A stretch of DNA of 64,000 nt, taken from positions 67,023,676 through 67,087,675 of the forward strand of contig CAMGYJ010000006.1 in assembly GCA_946122785.1 (NCBI GenBank). Reading direction: 5' to 3'. Shown piece after piece: positions 21,501 through 33,130 of the stretch. Below the pieces are notes generated by a model. It searched no databases. It saw only the letters and a list, made by a program, of their open reading frames with translations, and was not told the DNA's origin. The DNA is from Linum tenue. Taxonomy: Eukaryota > Streptophyta > Magnoliopsida > Malpighiales > Linaceae. Within the stretch, counting starts at the first letter, position 1. Every line of letters begins with the position of its first letter. Both the position numbers and the translations under genes were made by a program.

Positions 21501-23093
21501 CTTTCCTATGATCAACTGTCATTGGGATATAGAAAGTATGTTTTTGTTGTGGATTCACATTGGATTCCAGGATCTTTTGAGGAAGCAATGCAAGACAGCA
21601 GATGGAGGGATGCCATGATTCTGGAAATTAAAGCCTTGTTGGCTAACAACACATGGGATGTTGTTCCATGTCCTTAAGGGAAAACACCAATTGGGAATAA
21701 ATGGGTGTTCACTATCAAGTTCAACCCTGATGGATCAGTAGAAAGGTATAAGGCACGCTTGGCGGCAAAAGGTTACGCACAAATATATGGTATTGACTTC
21801 TTAGATACCTATTCTCCTGTTGCTAAGCTGAATACTGTCAAAACTCTTCTTGCCATTGCCTCTGCTAAGAATTGGAACATGTCCAAGTTATATGTTAGTA
21901 ATGCATTTTTGCATGGAGATCTCGAAGAAGAGGTTTACATGGATTTGCCACCTGGTTTCACTCAACCAGGTCATTTCTGCAAGCTTAAGAAGTCTTTATA
22001 TGGTTTAAAACAGGCCTCTCGTCAATGATTTTCTTAGTTGACATCAGCTCTGATCACTTTTGGTTATTCTCAGTCCACTAGTGATTATTCTCTCTTTACA
22101 CATCATGGACAAGATGGTACCTCAGCTTTACTGGTCTATGTTGATGATATCATCATAGCAGGAGATGATGTTAAGGGCATGGAAGCTTTGAAAGCATTTT
22201 TCAAGACTCAATTCAAAATTTGTGATTTAGGCAACCTCCACTACTTTCTGGGTTTAGAGATTTCTAGATCAAGGGAGGGTTTACATCTATGTCAACGCAA
22301 GTACTGCATTGATTTGCTACAGGACACTGGTTTTGCTGATTGCAAGCCAGTGGTTACTCCAATTGACATGAAGACATATATGTATGCAGATGATGGACCC
22401 CTTCTTGATGATCCTAGCTTGTACAGGAAGATCATTGGTAGATTACACTACCTTACCATCACTCGTCCTGAGATCACTTTTGTTGTTCAACAACTTTGTC
22501 AACACCAGAATGCTCGTACATCATCTCATCTACAACTTGCATACATGATTCTTAAGTACTTAAAGAATGCACCAGGTCAGGGCTTACTCTATCCAACACA
22601 ATCTGATCTTCTTCTTAGAGGGTATTGTGACTGTGATTGGGCATGATGCCCAGATACTAAAAGGCCCACCACTGGTTAATGCATTTCGATTGGAAAATCT
22701 CTAATTATCTGGAAATCTAAGAAGCAGGGAACTGTTTCTCGTTCTTCTTCTGAGGCTGAGTACAGAGCTCTTGCTCAACTCATTTGTGAAGTTGTTTGGG
22801 TTAAGAGACTGTTACAGGAACTTTCCAATGTTCATCCACAACTTGTACAGCTCTATTGTGACAATCGATCTGCTATATACATAGCCGAGAATCATGTGTT
22901 CCACGAAAGGACAAAGCACATAGAGATCGATTGTCATGTGGTTTGAAAATTCTTACAATCCAAGCTCATCAGTCTAAGTCACCTTGACACTGAAAACCAA
23001 GTTGCAGATCTATTCACGAAGGGACTTAGCAGGTATAGACTTCAGTTCCTACTATCCAAGCTGAACATATACAACATGTATCTGTCAGCTTGA
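18573..23093 (+). pseudogene. copia gag-pol polyprotein with ten nonsense codons and no frameshift
   Basis: One reading frame runs from ATG 18573 to TGA 23091-23093. Gag: KLSGTANYNLWSRTVRVALK, zinc knuckle CRYCKKDNHVIADC (~19400). Protease: WFLDTGATDQ (~19818). Integrase: zinc ligands HWRLGH and CEVC, core FGLIHVDIWGP and [23 protein letters not shown]. Reverse transcriptase: [22 protein letters not shown] (~22137). RNase H: SRSSSEAEYRAL (~22738) and KHIEIDCHVV. Stops lie at 19764, 20085, 20259, 20652, 21675, 22026, 22035, 22644, 22677 and 22944. Several could come from C-to-T or G-to-A change (at a Gln, Trp or Arg codon). Confidence 0.93.
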
Positions 23094-23100
23094 GGGAGGG
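23092..23100 (+). other. Polypurine tract of the copia element
   Basis: GAGGGAGGG lies immediately before the 3' LTR and overlaps the final stop of pol; it primes plus-strand DNA synthesis. Confidence 0.9.
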
Positions 23101-23452
23101 TATTACAGTTTGCAGAAAGGAACTGAAGAAGAAGAACGGAGGAGCTGGGTTTGTTTGAATATGGTGGAGGCTTAACGAGCTCATGGAACGAAGTCGTTTT
23201 ATTCAGAAGCAATTGAAGAGCTGATTCAAGACGTCGTCGTCTCATTTAAGCGCTCCATCCCTTCCGTTTTTACTGTAGTTGTACATATGTCTTTTTCCCA
23301 TTTATAGTTAGTTTGATTTACCGTTTGTTACCGTTAAAGACAAACATTAAGCTTGTACAGAGTGTTTAAGCTTTGGTATATATATACGCCCTTGAGGCAC
23401 CAAAATCCCTTGCGGGTTTTCACCAAAATCAGCTCTAATACCTAATTTCACA
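23101..23452 (+). repeat. 3' LTR of the copia element
   Basis: 352 bp, same ends as the 5' LTR, about 96 % identical by direct comparison. Confidence 0.95.
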
Positions 23453-23457
23453 ATTAT

Positions 23458-25200
23458 TACCTTGTGTAGCTTTGGGCAAAGTAGATGCCTCGTTTTGCTG
23501 GGTGCTGGAGGAAGGGGAAGCCATGTTTAGATTGCACTTGAATCCATGAATCCAATCCACCAATCCTTTTGAACCAATCCATAAATCCAATCCACCATAA
23601 CATAAAAGTATATATTTAATTTGTACCATACAAGATGTTGTATCACTCAACTGTAAGAGAAGATTCGACCATTTTATATTTCTTCATTACGTGAAATATT
23701 AAATATGATAAAAAAAGAGACGACACTAAAATATTGCAAGAGTGAATTAATAAACTCATTTAGTACATTTACGAGGTACTAAACAAACTTCTACTAACTA
23801 CAAGTAACAAAATATGTCGGATCTACATAAGCAAGTGTCAATAAATTGATATAGTGAAAACGATTGACTATTGTATTGCCGGCCAACTAAAGGAATTGGT
23901 CAAAATCTTTCCATTATCTACTTTCTCTTTGTTTCATTTTTCACTCGCCTTCCATAGCCCTTTCTTTATTTCTTTCTTTGCCTTCTTCGTCTAAGCCTAA
24001 TTAGTATACTATTTTTATGTATTCTAATTACATGTATGAACGGGTCCATACACGACTCTCCAATAGTCTAGAGAATTAATAATTGAACCATGAACCACTA
24101 ACTTTTTCAGCTCAATGTTGAGTCCAATTAAAAATAAATATATATGATTATTACTTATTAGAAACTCGTCATTTTCCACAATAGAATTTGAAAGTGTGAA
24201 ATTTTAATCGAGTTCCAGTTTGTATTCATTTTGCTTCTCTCTAGAGTTTTTCTTTTTCACTCATGATAGAATTTTCAACAATTATACATGGAATGTTTGG
24301 CTAGGTATCTACACATATCAAATCAATAGTTCCCATTTTTCTATAAAAAAGGTAAATAATTAGCATCTTAAATACATTACCATAAAAGAAATTAAGTCAC
24401 AACTATGCAAATTACAGTTCGGTATCTAAACTTGAAAGATCTTTACATTTATAACTTAAATTTATTTTTTTAACATATAAGTCCTCAAAATATTGATGGA
24501 ACATTACATTTAGTACCTAAATTTTTTGTGTATAACATTTTGGTACCTTAACCTTTTAAGTTCTACAAATAGGTCTAATTTTATATGTGTAATTAAAACA
24601 CCCTCGAATAAATGAGTATCCATACCCAACTCACACATTTAGATTATGGAGGTAAATATCCATACGCTACCCAAACCCATCTACAAACTTTCTAACCCAT
24701 ATATACGTCACCCATACCTACCCCATAAACAATGAGTTTACTTGGGTTGAGATAAATATCATTTATTAGCCAAAAATTTAAATATTTTTTAAATTGGATT
24801 CTGGTCATATATCTCTTCTCAGTCAATATCATATTGTCAAAGTCAATGTTACTAATAAAATTACTAACAAAAAATTAATTTTAGACTAATAATACTAACA
24901 AAACACCATAGCGGGCCACATAATACATGCTCATAGCCATCTCCGCCCGCGACAAGGCGCGACATCGCTACCTAGTATATATATATATATATATGCAAGA
25001 GACTGCAATCCTGTGTCAAAGTAGGAGAGGAGTTGTTATCCGACTAAGATTGGGATTATTGTTGGATTAATGTCTCATAATTACTGCTACGATTATGGAC
25101 TTTTTACTCAAAGCTTATGTTTATTTTGGGCCTTCTTATCTTTTTTTTAAAAAAAAATTATCTCACCTGTGCTATGTCCATGGGCTTCGAGACCTTACCA
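23458..25200. other. AT-rich intergenic DNA upstream of the HSP90 gene
   Basis: No coding region seen. It contains an (AT)n microsatellite at about 24976-24994 and a degenerate repeat with many GGGTA/TACCC-like words at 24600-24740 that may be an old hAT relic. Confidence 0.4.
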
Positions 25201-25257
25201 TGTCATCACATTCATGGCCCATGCGTACCACGTTAGACAAACTCAAGCCAGCTCCCT

Positions 25258-25265
25258 CCACGTCA
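25258..25265 (-). promoter_or_regulatory. UPR-type bZIP site TGACGTGG
   Basis: CCACGTCA on the + strand reads TGACGTGG on the other. This is the core bound by ER-stress bZIP factors. It lies about 450 bp upstream of the HSP90 start codon and 17 bp from the ERSE. Confidence 0.6.
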
Positions 25266-25281
25266 AACACAGAACAAATCT

Positions 25282-25300
25282 CCAATAAAATCACGCCACG
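25282..25300 (+). promoter_or_regulatory. ER stress response element CCAAT-N9-CCACG
   Basis: CCAAT (25282-25286), exactly nine bases, then CCACG (25296-25300): a perfect match to the ERSE consensus. It sits about 420 bp upstream of the HSP90 ATG. ERSE binds NF-Y together with an ER-stress bZIP factor and drives ER chaperone genes during the unfolded-protein response. Confidence 0.85.
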
Positions 25301-25315
25301 TTTTCACCTCAGATG

Positions 25316-25323
25316 TCACGTCA
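25316..25323 (-). promoter_or_regulatory. UPR-type bZIP site TGACGTGA
   Basis: TCACGTCA on + reads TGACGTGA on the other strand. It is 16 bp downstream of the ERSE, inside the same promoter cluster. Confidence 0.5.
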
Positions 25324-25421
25324 TCCGTTCGATCCTCCACTGTGGCAATCTCATTCACGGTTACCAGCGACTCGGGTTTTCTTGAAGTCTCCCATGGGCC
25401 CGCCCACACAGCTCAGTTTCT

Positions 25422-25429
25422 CCACGTCA
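25422..25429 (-). promoter_or_regulatory. UPR-type bZIP site TGACGTGG
   Basis: Second CCACGTCA copy, about 290 bp upstream of the ATG. A G-box (CCACGTGG, 25460-25467) follows 30 bp later, so four ACGT-core sites lie within about 210 bp of one another. Confidence 0.6.
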
Positions 25430-25547
25430 AGCCGCGGCGCATCGGCCATTAACATCCCGCCACGTGGGATCTCTGCAACCCTCGTCCGTCCGATCTTCCA
25501 CGCTGTCATAATAAAGATTTTAACCCAATCCAAGCGGAGGCAAAAAT

Positions 25548-25556
25548 TATAAAAAA
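25548..25556 (+). promoter_or_regulatory. TATA box of the HSP90 gene
   Basis: TTATAAAAAAA lies about 165 bp before the start codon. This would place the transcription start near 25580 and give a 5' leader of about 135 bases. Confidence 0.6.
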
Positions 25557-25717
25557 AGCAATGACCCTGGAGATCTGAAAAATGCTAAAAAACCTCCATT
25601 GTTTCTCCTTAAAACCACTCTCATCAGTCTCGACTGAAGATTTTCATTTTCTGGTTCGAAGATTCTAGAGAGGGAAACAAAACAAAACCAGTAGCATCGG
25701 GTAGATCTCTCACGACG

Positions 25718-28700
25718 ATGGGGAAGTGGACCGTCCCTTCCGCCTTGATTCTCCTCTGCCTCCTCTGCTTAATCTCAGATCAAGGTCAGCTGTTGTATCT
25801 TCTCGCTGTTTGATTCAGTATTCTCTGTTTCTGTTTGAGTTTTTTCTGATCGGCGATCTGTGTGGTTTCTGTGTTCTATCCTTAAATTCAGGAAGGAACT
25901 TGAGAGCGAATGCCGAAGGCGATTCGCAGAGTCCGGCTGATCCTCCCAAGGTCGAGGAGAAGCTCGGCGCCGTTCCTCATGGTTCCACCACGGATTCCGA
26001 CGTCGTGAAGAGGTACGTTTGATTTGCGTTTCTGGTAATTTGATGGCGATTTTGAATCTGCCTGAGTTCTGAACGATTGTTTGTGCGGTGTTTGGTAGGG
26101 AGTCGGAGTCGATGAAGAAAACGCTGCGCAGTAGTGCGGAGAAGTTCGAGTTCCAGGCTGAGGTTTCTCGGCTTATGGATATTATCATCAACTCTCTGTA
26201 TAGCAACAAGGACATCTTCCTCAGGGAGTTGATCTCCAACGCTTCCGATGTGAGCTCCCTATCTAGTTTGCACTTTTAGCAAAGTACATTTGAATGTTTT
26301 TTTTTTTCCAGATAGTAGTATATTTGTAGAGACTGAGCTTCTGTGATTTGAATTGGAATCTGGCTTGAATTGTAGGCGTTGGACAAGATTAGATTCCTAT
26401 CTCTTACGGACAAAGAGGTTTTGGGTGAAGGAGATACTGCCAAGCTTGAGATTCAGGTTAGTGTTTAGTTAAGCTGCCTACTTCAATGTGAACATAATTT
26501 TGAGAATAGAATGCTGAATTTATTTGGTACATTATAGATCAAATTGGACAAGGACAAAAAGATTCTTGCTATTCGTGATAAAGGTATTGGTATGACGAAG
26601 GAGGATTTGATCAAGAACTTGGGAACTATAGCCAAGTCTGGAACTTCAGGTAACTTTGGTTGTCCAAATGTTATGAACTTGGTTTCTCCCACATACCCTA
26701 TTTGAGTCTGATAATTTTTGGATGTAAATTGTTGGCCACTGTAGCATTTGTGGAGAAAATGCAAACTAGCGGGGACTTGAACCTCATTGGGCAATTCGGA
26801 GTTGGTTTCTACTCTGTGTACCTTGTTGCTGACTATGTTGAAGTCATTAGCAAACATAATGATGATAAACAGTGAGTACATTTTCTTGATTAGTTGTCAA
26901 ACACCACATTTTGTTTCCGCCAGAAGGTTAATATAATGATCCAATGTGTCAGGTATGTGTGGGAGTCAAAGGCTGATGGAGCTTTTGCCATTTCTGAGGA
27001 TACATGGAACGAACCATTGGGCCGTGGCACTGAGATTAGACTGCATCTCAGGGAGGAAGCCGGGGAATACTTGGAAGAGAGCAAACTGAAAGTAAGCATA
27101 GCTTACTGGAGTGGATACTTTACTAACTTTCCTATTTCGAGTAACATATTATTAACTGGAATGTTACTGTTTTTTATTTTATTTTATCACTGTAGGATCT
27201 TGTGAAGAGATACTCCGAGTTTATCAACTTCCCTATCAATCTGTGGGCAACTAAGGAGATTGATGTGGAGGTCCCTGCTGACGAGGATGACTCAACTGAG
27301 GAAGAAGACAAACGTATGTATCCGTTGAACTTTCTGTCATTGATTAACTTGTAATTGTGTACGGCCTAGTTTACATTCATCTCATGTTTGTTGTACTGTT
27401 TAATAGCTGAAGAAGAGGATACCGAGAAGGGAGATGATGAAGAATCAGAAGACAAGCCTAAGACAAAGACAGTCAAGGAAACCACTCAGGAGTGGGAACT
27501 CTTGAACGATGTTAAAGCTATCTGGCTGAGGAGTCCAAAAGATGTCACTGATGAAGAGTACACAAAGTTCTATCACTCTCTCTCCAAGGTAATTCACATG
27601 AATCAATCAATGGAGAGAGACCCTTCTAAATTTTGACTCCTATCAACTGTGTTCACTCATACTTCGTTTTGGGGGTTTTTTTTTACTTTATAGGATTTCG
27701 GTGACGATAAGCCTATGTCATGGAGTCATTTCACCGCAGAAGGTGACGTTGAATTCAAAGCCGTCCTCTTTGTTCCCCCGAAGGCTCCTCATGATCTCTA
27801 CGAGAGCTATTACAACAACAATAAGTCCAACCTGAAGTTGTATGTCAGACGTGTCTTCATCTCGGATGAATTCGACGAACTTCTGCCTAAGTACTTGAAC
27901 TTCCTGAAGGTAGATACTTAAAGGATATTTCTTAGTATCTTCATCTGCTCTGCAAAGTTGACTCTTTGAAAGTACTGATGCTTGGCTTAATACTTTCGGC
28001 AGGGTCTGGTTGATTCCGACACTTTGCCCCTCAATGTTTCACGAGAAATGCTTCAACAACATAGCAGCTTGAAAACCATAAAGAAGAAACTCATCCGCAA
28101 GGCTCTCGATATGATCCGTAAACTATATGAGGAAGATCCAGATGAGTCAACTGACAAGGACAAGAAAGGTAATTACTGTCATCAACTTCTGCTAGCTAGA
28201 AAACCATCAATGATTACCATTTTGGTCCTTGTACCATATTGTTTTAACGAACACGTCCTTGTGCTATGATCTTTGACCTTGTTAGGGTGAGGACATACAT
28301 AGGCTTAGTGAAACATGTCATGAATTAGTCGCATGCCATGCCATGTATAGACAACTATTGTTAAATGTATAATCATTTCGGACATAAAGAGGGCGCAGTT
28401 TAACATAGGAGTTAGAAACTGATAAACTACATACGAGATACGTGCTAAATTTTCCATTGATCCTTGAATGACTTGACACGCGCAACACTAATCCTAATGC
28501 CATACAGATATCGAGGAATCCGGTGAAAACGAGAAGAAAGGTCAGTACGCAAGGTTCTGGAATGAATTTGGCAAATCTATCAAGCTCGGCATTATCGAGG
28601 ATGCTGCCAACAGGAATCGCTTGGCCAAGCTTCTTCGAGTCGAAACGTAAGTCTCTCTTCACCGCTCCTAACTTCATCAACAAGTTACTTTCTTTGCTCA

Positions 28701-29633
28701 TTTAACTGTAACTGACTACAAAACCCAACTCCTACACAGCACGAAGTCTGATGGGAAGCTCACCTCACTCGACCAGTACATCTCGAGAATGAAGTCTGGC
28801 CAAAAGGACATCTTCTACATAACTGGATCAGACAAAGAGCAGCTCGCGAAGTCCCCGTTCCTCGAGAGGCTGATCAAGAAGGGCTACGAGGTGATCTACT
28901 TCACCGACCCTGTCGACGAGTACCTGATGCAGTACTTGATGGACTACGAGGACAAGAAGTTCCAGAACGTGTCCAAGGAAGGAGTGAAGATCGCCGATTC
29001 TGGGGTCAAAGAATTGAAGGAAGCGTTCAAGGACCTGACCAAGTGGTGGAAATCTGCCTTGGCGAGCTGGAACGTTGACGACGTGAAGGTCAGCAACCGT
29101 CTGGCTGACACTCCTTGTGTTGTGGTGACGAACAAGTACGGGTGGAGTGGGAACATGGAGAGGATTATGCACTCTCAGACGCTGTCGGACGCCAACAAGC
29201 AAGCGTACATGAGAGGGAAGAGGGTGCTTGAGGTCAACCCTAGACACCCGATCGTTAAAGAGCTTCGTGAGAGAGTTGCCAAGGACCCTGAGGTAATGTG
29301 TGAGATATGAAATAAGCAACATAGGTCTGTTTGAGGGATATAAAATACTGATGTTTTCCTGTTTTTTCCGGACAGGATGAGGGTGTGAAGGCGACTGCTC
29401 AGCTGATGTACCAGACAGCACTAATGGAGAGCGGGTTCATGCTGAGCGATCCTAAGGATTTTGCGTCGAGGATCTACAGCTCGGTGAAGACGAGCTTGAG
29501 CATTAGTCCAGATGCTGTGGTGGAAGAGGAGGAAGAGGTGGAGGAAGGTGAGGCGAAGGAGGACGATGCTGCTGGTGCCGCGAAAGGTGATGCTGTTGAA
29601 GCAGAGGCATCTGAGGTGAAGGATGAGTTGTAG
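25718..29633 (+). CDS. HSP90-7: Endoplasmin: ER-resident HSP90 (GRP94/SHEPHERD type), 14 exons
   Basis: Exons with GT-AG borders and consistent phases: 25718-25784, 25892-26012, 26099-26249, 26376-26456, 26538-26649, 26745-26871, 26953-27091, 27196-27313, 27407-27588, 27694-27909, 28003-28168, 28508-28646, 28740-29292, 29376-29633. They join to 809 codons plus TAG, close to the ~820 residues of plant GRP94. Signal peptide [20 protein letters not shown]. The N-terminal ATPase carries [28 protein letters not shown] and GQFGVGFYS. An acidic linker lies in exons 8-9. The middle domain has [19 protein letters not shown] and [11 protein letters not shown]. An acidic tail ends in the ER-retrieval signal KDEL. 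It folds secretory and membrane proteins in the ER lumen, including CLAVATA-pathway and Toll/LRR-type receptors in family members. The promoter carries an ERSE and UPR-type sites. No disabling change seen. Confidence 0.97.
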
Positions 29634-30480
29634 GCTGGTTTTTGAGCAGTAGTTCTTAAACCCGTTTTAAATTCCAGTTTTGGAGATGTGTAATGCCGTT
29701 GTGTAAGTGAAAAGGCTTTGGTCTTTCCTCGTTAGTTGTGAGGCTTAGGAAAGGAGCAAGAATGGACTGCAAGTTTTTATGGTAGAACGTTGTTTGGACA
29801 TTTTTAGGTCACAATGTATCACGTAGCGGGATTAAACATCATCGAGTTTCATTCAATGGATCTATGGTTGGTGTTTTAGTCGTAAGAAACCTTAATGCGT
29901 CTTGTCACCAGATGGAGATGATTAGGGGATAGTATCTATTTTTTCAACCGCTAATTATCCCAGTTCAGCAACTCTTCCTAACAGCGGTTATTGCTTCGTG
30001 GATTTTGATAATTGATTTGGTACCCAAAGTCAATTCATTATGGATTCAAGGGAAATCCATCGTTTGTTTGTATATTTTTTAGGGACCAAATTTGTAGTAC
30101 TCACGTATTTTACATATCATTCGTGAACTTAATTATTGATGTGGGATTTGTAACCATGATGAAATTTGACTCATATATCTTCTAAGCATCAAGGATATAC
30201 ATAAGCATCAAGGATATACAAATCCCAAATCAATATGTGAAATTTCCAACTCCTTGGGGTCCACGGATTTGGTTTCAAAATTTCCAAGACCAAATCCGTG
30301 GACCCCACGGATTTAGCATCAACAAACAATGGACTTGTATAAAAATCCATCAAGCTTGGGATTTGGGTACCAAAGCCATGAACAAATCCAACAAGCAAAT
30401 AACCCCTAAATATTCCAAGATTACCCTCACCTTTAGCTATTGTACATTATAATTAATCAATTAATTCACAACAAAAAATA
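29634..30480. other. HSP90 3' flank and an imperfect inverted-repeat element
   Basis: 29634 to about 29900 is the likely 3' untranslated region; no canonical poly(A) signal stands out. From 30015 to 30405 the ends (TTTGGTACCCAAA and TTTGGGTACCAAA) and inner blocks are imperfectly inverted. A strong 17-bp palindrome (GGGGTCCACGGATTTGG and its complement) lies at 30257-30307, suggesting an old MITE. Confidence 0.5.
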
Positions 30481-30483
30481 ATA

Positions 30484-31901
30484 GGGTTAATTGCACGGTT
30501 GGTCACTGAAATTACAAAAACCGTTCAAGTTTGGTCACTCAAAATATTTAAATCCATTGGTGGTCCTTCAGTTTACTCAAACCGTTCATGTTTGGTCACT
30601 CTCCGTCCAACTCCGTTAACTTTGGCTGATGTGGCAGTCAACTCTCAAAGTTGACCGTTAACTTAGTGACGTGGCAACTAAAAAATTATTAAAAATTAAA
30701 AAATTAAAATTTTATATTTTCCACCTCATTATTACATTCATTAAAAAATAAAAATAAAAAAAAATCAAATATTCCCAATCCTTCCTTTGAGTCACCAGAC
30801 ATGGCTGGTTGCCTCGCTTCTTTTCTTGACCCAATCAACAGTACACGATTAATACGAACGAACTCCAAAGTAGTAGAAGAAGAATACGAGTATCTTTCCC
30901 CGAACTTCCCCAAATCCCTAATCCTGATTCATTCCCCCAATTTACTACCTCTCCGCCTCTACTCTCTTCTACTCAGTCCTCACACGACAAGAAACTGAAA
31001 AAACCCAATCCCAATCCCCTTCTTTCTTCACCATTTCCAGATTATGATTTCTGACCCAAATCCTCCCCTTTCCGCCTGAATCTCTCGACCCATAAACCAT
31101 GTCGATTAACCCAGAAACCCTCAGATCCCGGCCCAGATCCCGATGAAGAAGCCTCGCAGATCCTCCCCCACCGCAACTTCCTCAGGTTCTGCGGCTGCTC
31201 CGCCGCCATCATCCTCATGGCCGCCATGCTCTTCCTCATCCTCCTCTTCACCGCCTTCCGAATCAAGGTCCCACACGTCGCCGTCGCCAGGGTCACCAGC
31301 GCCGGGCCTCAGACCCTCAACCGCCTCCGCAACGGGACCGCCACGGTTCTCGCCGACGTCAAGGTGAGGAACCCGAATGCGGCGGCGTTCAGGTTCGGCG
31401 GCGGTGAGGCGACGATTTACTACGGGGAGACGGTGGTGGGGGAGGCGGCAACACCGCCGGGGAGGGCGAAGGCGAGGGGGACGGTCCATATGAGCGTGGC
31501 GGTGGAGATTTTGGGTAGAAGTTATCCGGTGTGTCGCGGCTCACGGAGGACGTTAAATCCGGGTCGTTGATGATGAGTTGCGTTACGTGGGTGAGGGGAA
31601 CAACTGAACAAGAAAGGATTGGGAATATTTGATTTTTTATTTTTTTTATTTTTTAATGAATGTAATAATGAGGTGGAAAATATAAAATTTAATTTTTTAA
31701 TTTTTAATTGCCACGTCATTAAGTTAACGGTCAACTTTGAGAATTGACTGCCACATCAGCCAAAGTTAACGGAGTTGGACGGAGAGTGACCAAACATGAA
31801 CGGTTTGAGTAAACTGAAGGACCACCAATGGATTTAAATATTTTGAGTGACCAAACTTGAACGTTTTTTGTAATTTCAGTGACCAACCGTGCAATTAACC
31901 C
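30484..31901. mobile_element. Pack-MULE carrying a LEA_2 (NDR1/HIN1-like) gene fragment
   Basis: Terminal inverted repeats of about 200 bp start GGGTTAATTGCACGGTTGG on both ends. The flanks share a 10-bp direct repeat AAAAATAATA (30474-30483 and 31902-31911), of which nine would be the Mutator-type target duplication. No transposase is present. Between the repeats lie GC-rich host-like sequence, a leader and a coding segment. The repeats match those at 11653-14007. Confidence 0.88.
31085..31614 (+). pseudogene. Captured LEA_2 / NDR1-HIN1-like membrane protein, frameshifted
   Basis: The frame gives a polar N-terminal segment, RFCGCSAAIILMAAMLFLIL as a transmembrane helix (31175-31245), then the LEA_2 fold: VLADVKVRNPNAAAFRFGGG, ATIYYGETVVGEA, PPGRAKARGTVHMSVAVEIL. 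The family match then moves to the +1 frame near 31533 (RLTEDVKSGSLMMSCVTWV), so one small indel breaks the protein before its end. An ATG-led frame in the first register spans 31217-31570. Family members anchor in the plasma membrane and act in defence or stress tolerance. High GC compared with its surroundings suggests a recently copied host exon. Confidence 0.75.
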
Positions 31902-32095
31902 AAAAATAATAATATAATTTCAATTAATGTGCAAACATGAGTTGGATTTTCCATGTTCTTTCTTGGGTTATAGTTTCCTTTAACCTTTTCATGGAATGTG
32001 ATTCTTTGTTCTCCCTGTTTTAATATATGTTGTGTTAAAATTCAACGAAATTTTCTTGTTTATTATTATTGTCCTTGTGACAACATTATACTTTT

Positions 32096-33121
32096 AGACT
32101 TTGCTATGACATGCACTTTCCAGTCGACCTCATATAGGATTAGATCGACCTAATCTGTTGTTTTAGTGTAAAAACAGTTTCATGGTGTCTACTTTGGAGA
32201 TTCATATCTTACAATTGGCTAGATAAAAATTGAAGATTAATGGCTTGTTTTGAATCTGAAGTGTCCCTCTACACATTAAAGTACTTGGGAGCTCGATAGA
32301 AAGTCTAGAAGACCATTTTTTAACCTGATCAAAAAACTATGCCAAAACTAGGAAACTGCCTGAAAATGACCAAGTCGGGGAACGTGTTTGTGAAGCCTAC
32401 TTTGGAGCTCAATTTGAGGAGTATGGTTGCGATTCGAGTCCAGGGGCCTCTACCACGTTAAATTAGGTATGTTTGTCTACAAAGGAAAGGCATTGGATAA
32501 AAGATTGGATATCTTTAAGGCTTCAAACAAAAGGCTCAAAGTTGCTACAAAGGCTGGTTTTTTGGCAACTTCCTTGTGCTCGAAGTCTACCAGAAAAACA
32601 GCCTTTGTAGCAACTTCGAGCCTTTTGTTTGAAGCCTTACAGATATCCAATCTTTCATCCAATGCCTTGAAGTTGTATAAAAACATACCTAATTTAACGT
32701 GGTAGAGGCCCCCGGACTCGACTCGCATTCATGCTTCTCGAATTGAGCTTCAAAGTAGGCTTCACAAACACGTTTCCAGACAGAGCAATTTTCAGGCAGT
32801 TTCCTAGTTTTGGCATAGCCTTTTGATCAGGTTCAAAAATGGTCTTTTGGACTTCCTATCGAGCTCTCAATCACTTCAATATGTAGAGGGACACTCCAGC
32901 TTCAAAACAAGCCATTAATCTTCAATTTCCATTTAGCCAATTTTATGATATGAATCTCCAAAGTAGGCACCATGAAACTGTTTTTACACTGAAACAACAG
33001 ATTAGGTCGACCTGATCCTAAATGAGGTCTACCTGATCCTAAGTGAGGTCGACCTGATCCTAACTGAGGTCGACCGAAAAGTGCAAGTCACCGTGACATA
33101 CATGTCACCATAGGCGCACCC
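32096..33121. mobile_element. Foldback (hairpin) element, ~480-bp arms
   Basis: The left arm from about 32103 and the right arm to about 33110 are inverted copies of each other with scattered mismatches; the turn lies near 32575. The right arm carries three tandem 21-bp units of the form GATCCTAANTGAGGTCKACCT, where the left arm has about one and a half. A 9-bp direct repeat TATACTTTT occurs at 32087-32095 and 33122-33130 and may be the target duplication. No protein is encoded; weak open frames on both strands mirror one another. Confidence 0.8.
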
Positions 33122-33130
33122 TATACTTTT

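Larger units (their letters stand above)
18131..23452 (+). mobile_element. Ty1/copia LTR retrotransposon, structurally complete
   Basis: Both LTRs are present (18131-18487 and 23101-23452) and flanked by a 5-bp target duplication ATTAT (18126-18130 and 23453-23457). A primer-binding site follows the 5' LTR and a polypurine tract precedes the 3' LTR. The internal order gag, protease, integrase, reverse transcriptase, RNase H defines the copia superfamily. The LTRs begin TATTACAG where TG is expected, in both copies. They differ by 14 substitutions and two indels over ~350 aligned bases, so the insertion is not very recent. Confidence 0.95.

Noticed and set aside
20085..22946. Programmed stop-codon readthrough in the copia element
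   Set aside because: Ten stops of all three types, within catalytic domains, cannot be a regulated readthrough; decay is simpler.
28828..29421. 197-codon open frame antisense to the HSP90 gene
   Set aside because: It lies opposite the large exon 13 of a well-supported gene, where GC-rich codons keep the antisense frame open; no motif of its own.
32427..32728. Overlapping frames on both strands near the turn of the foldback element
   Set aside because: They are near-identical because the DNA is palindromic; not evidence of coding.
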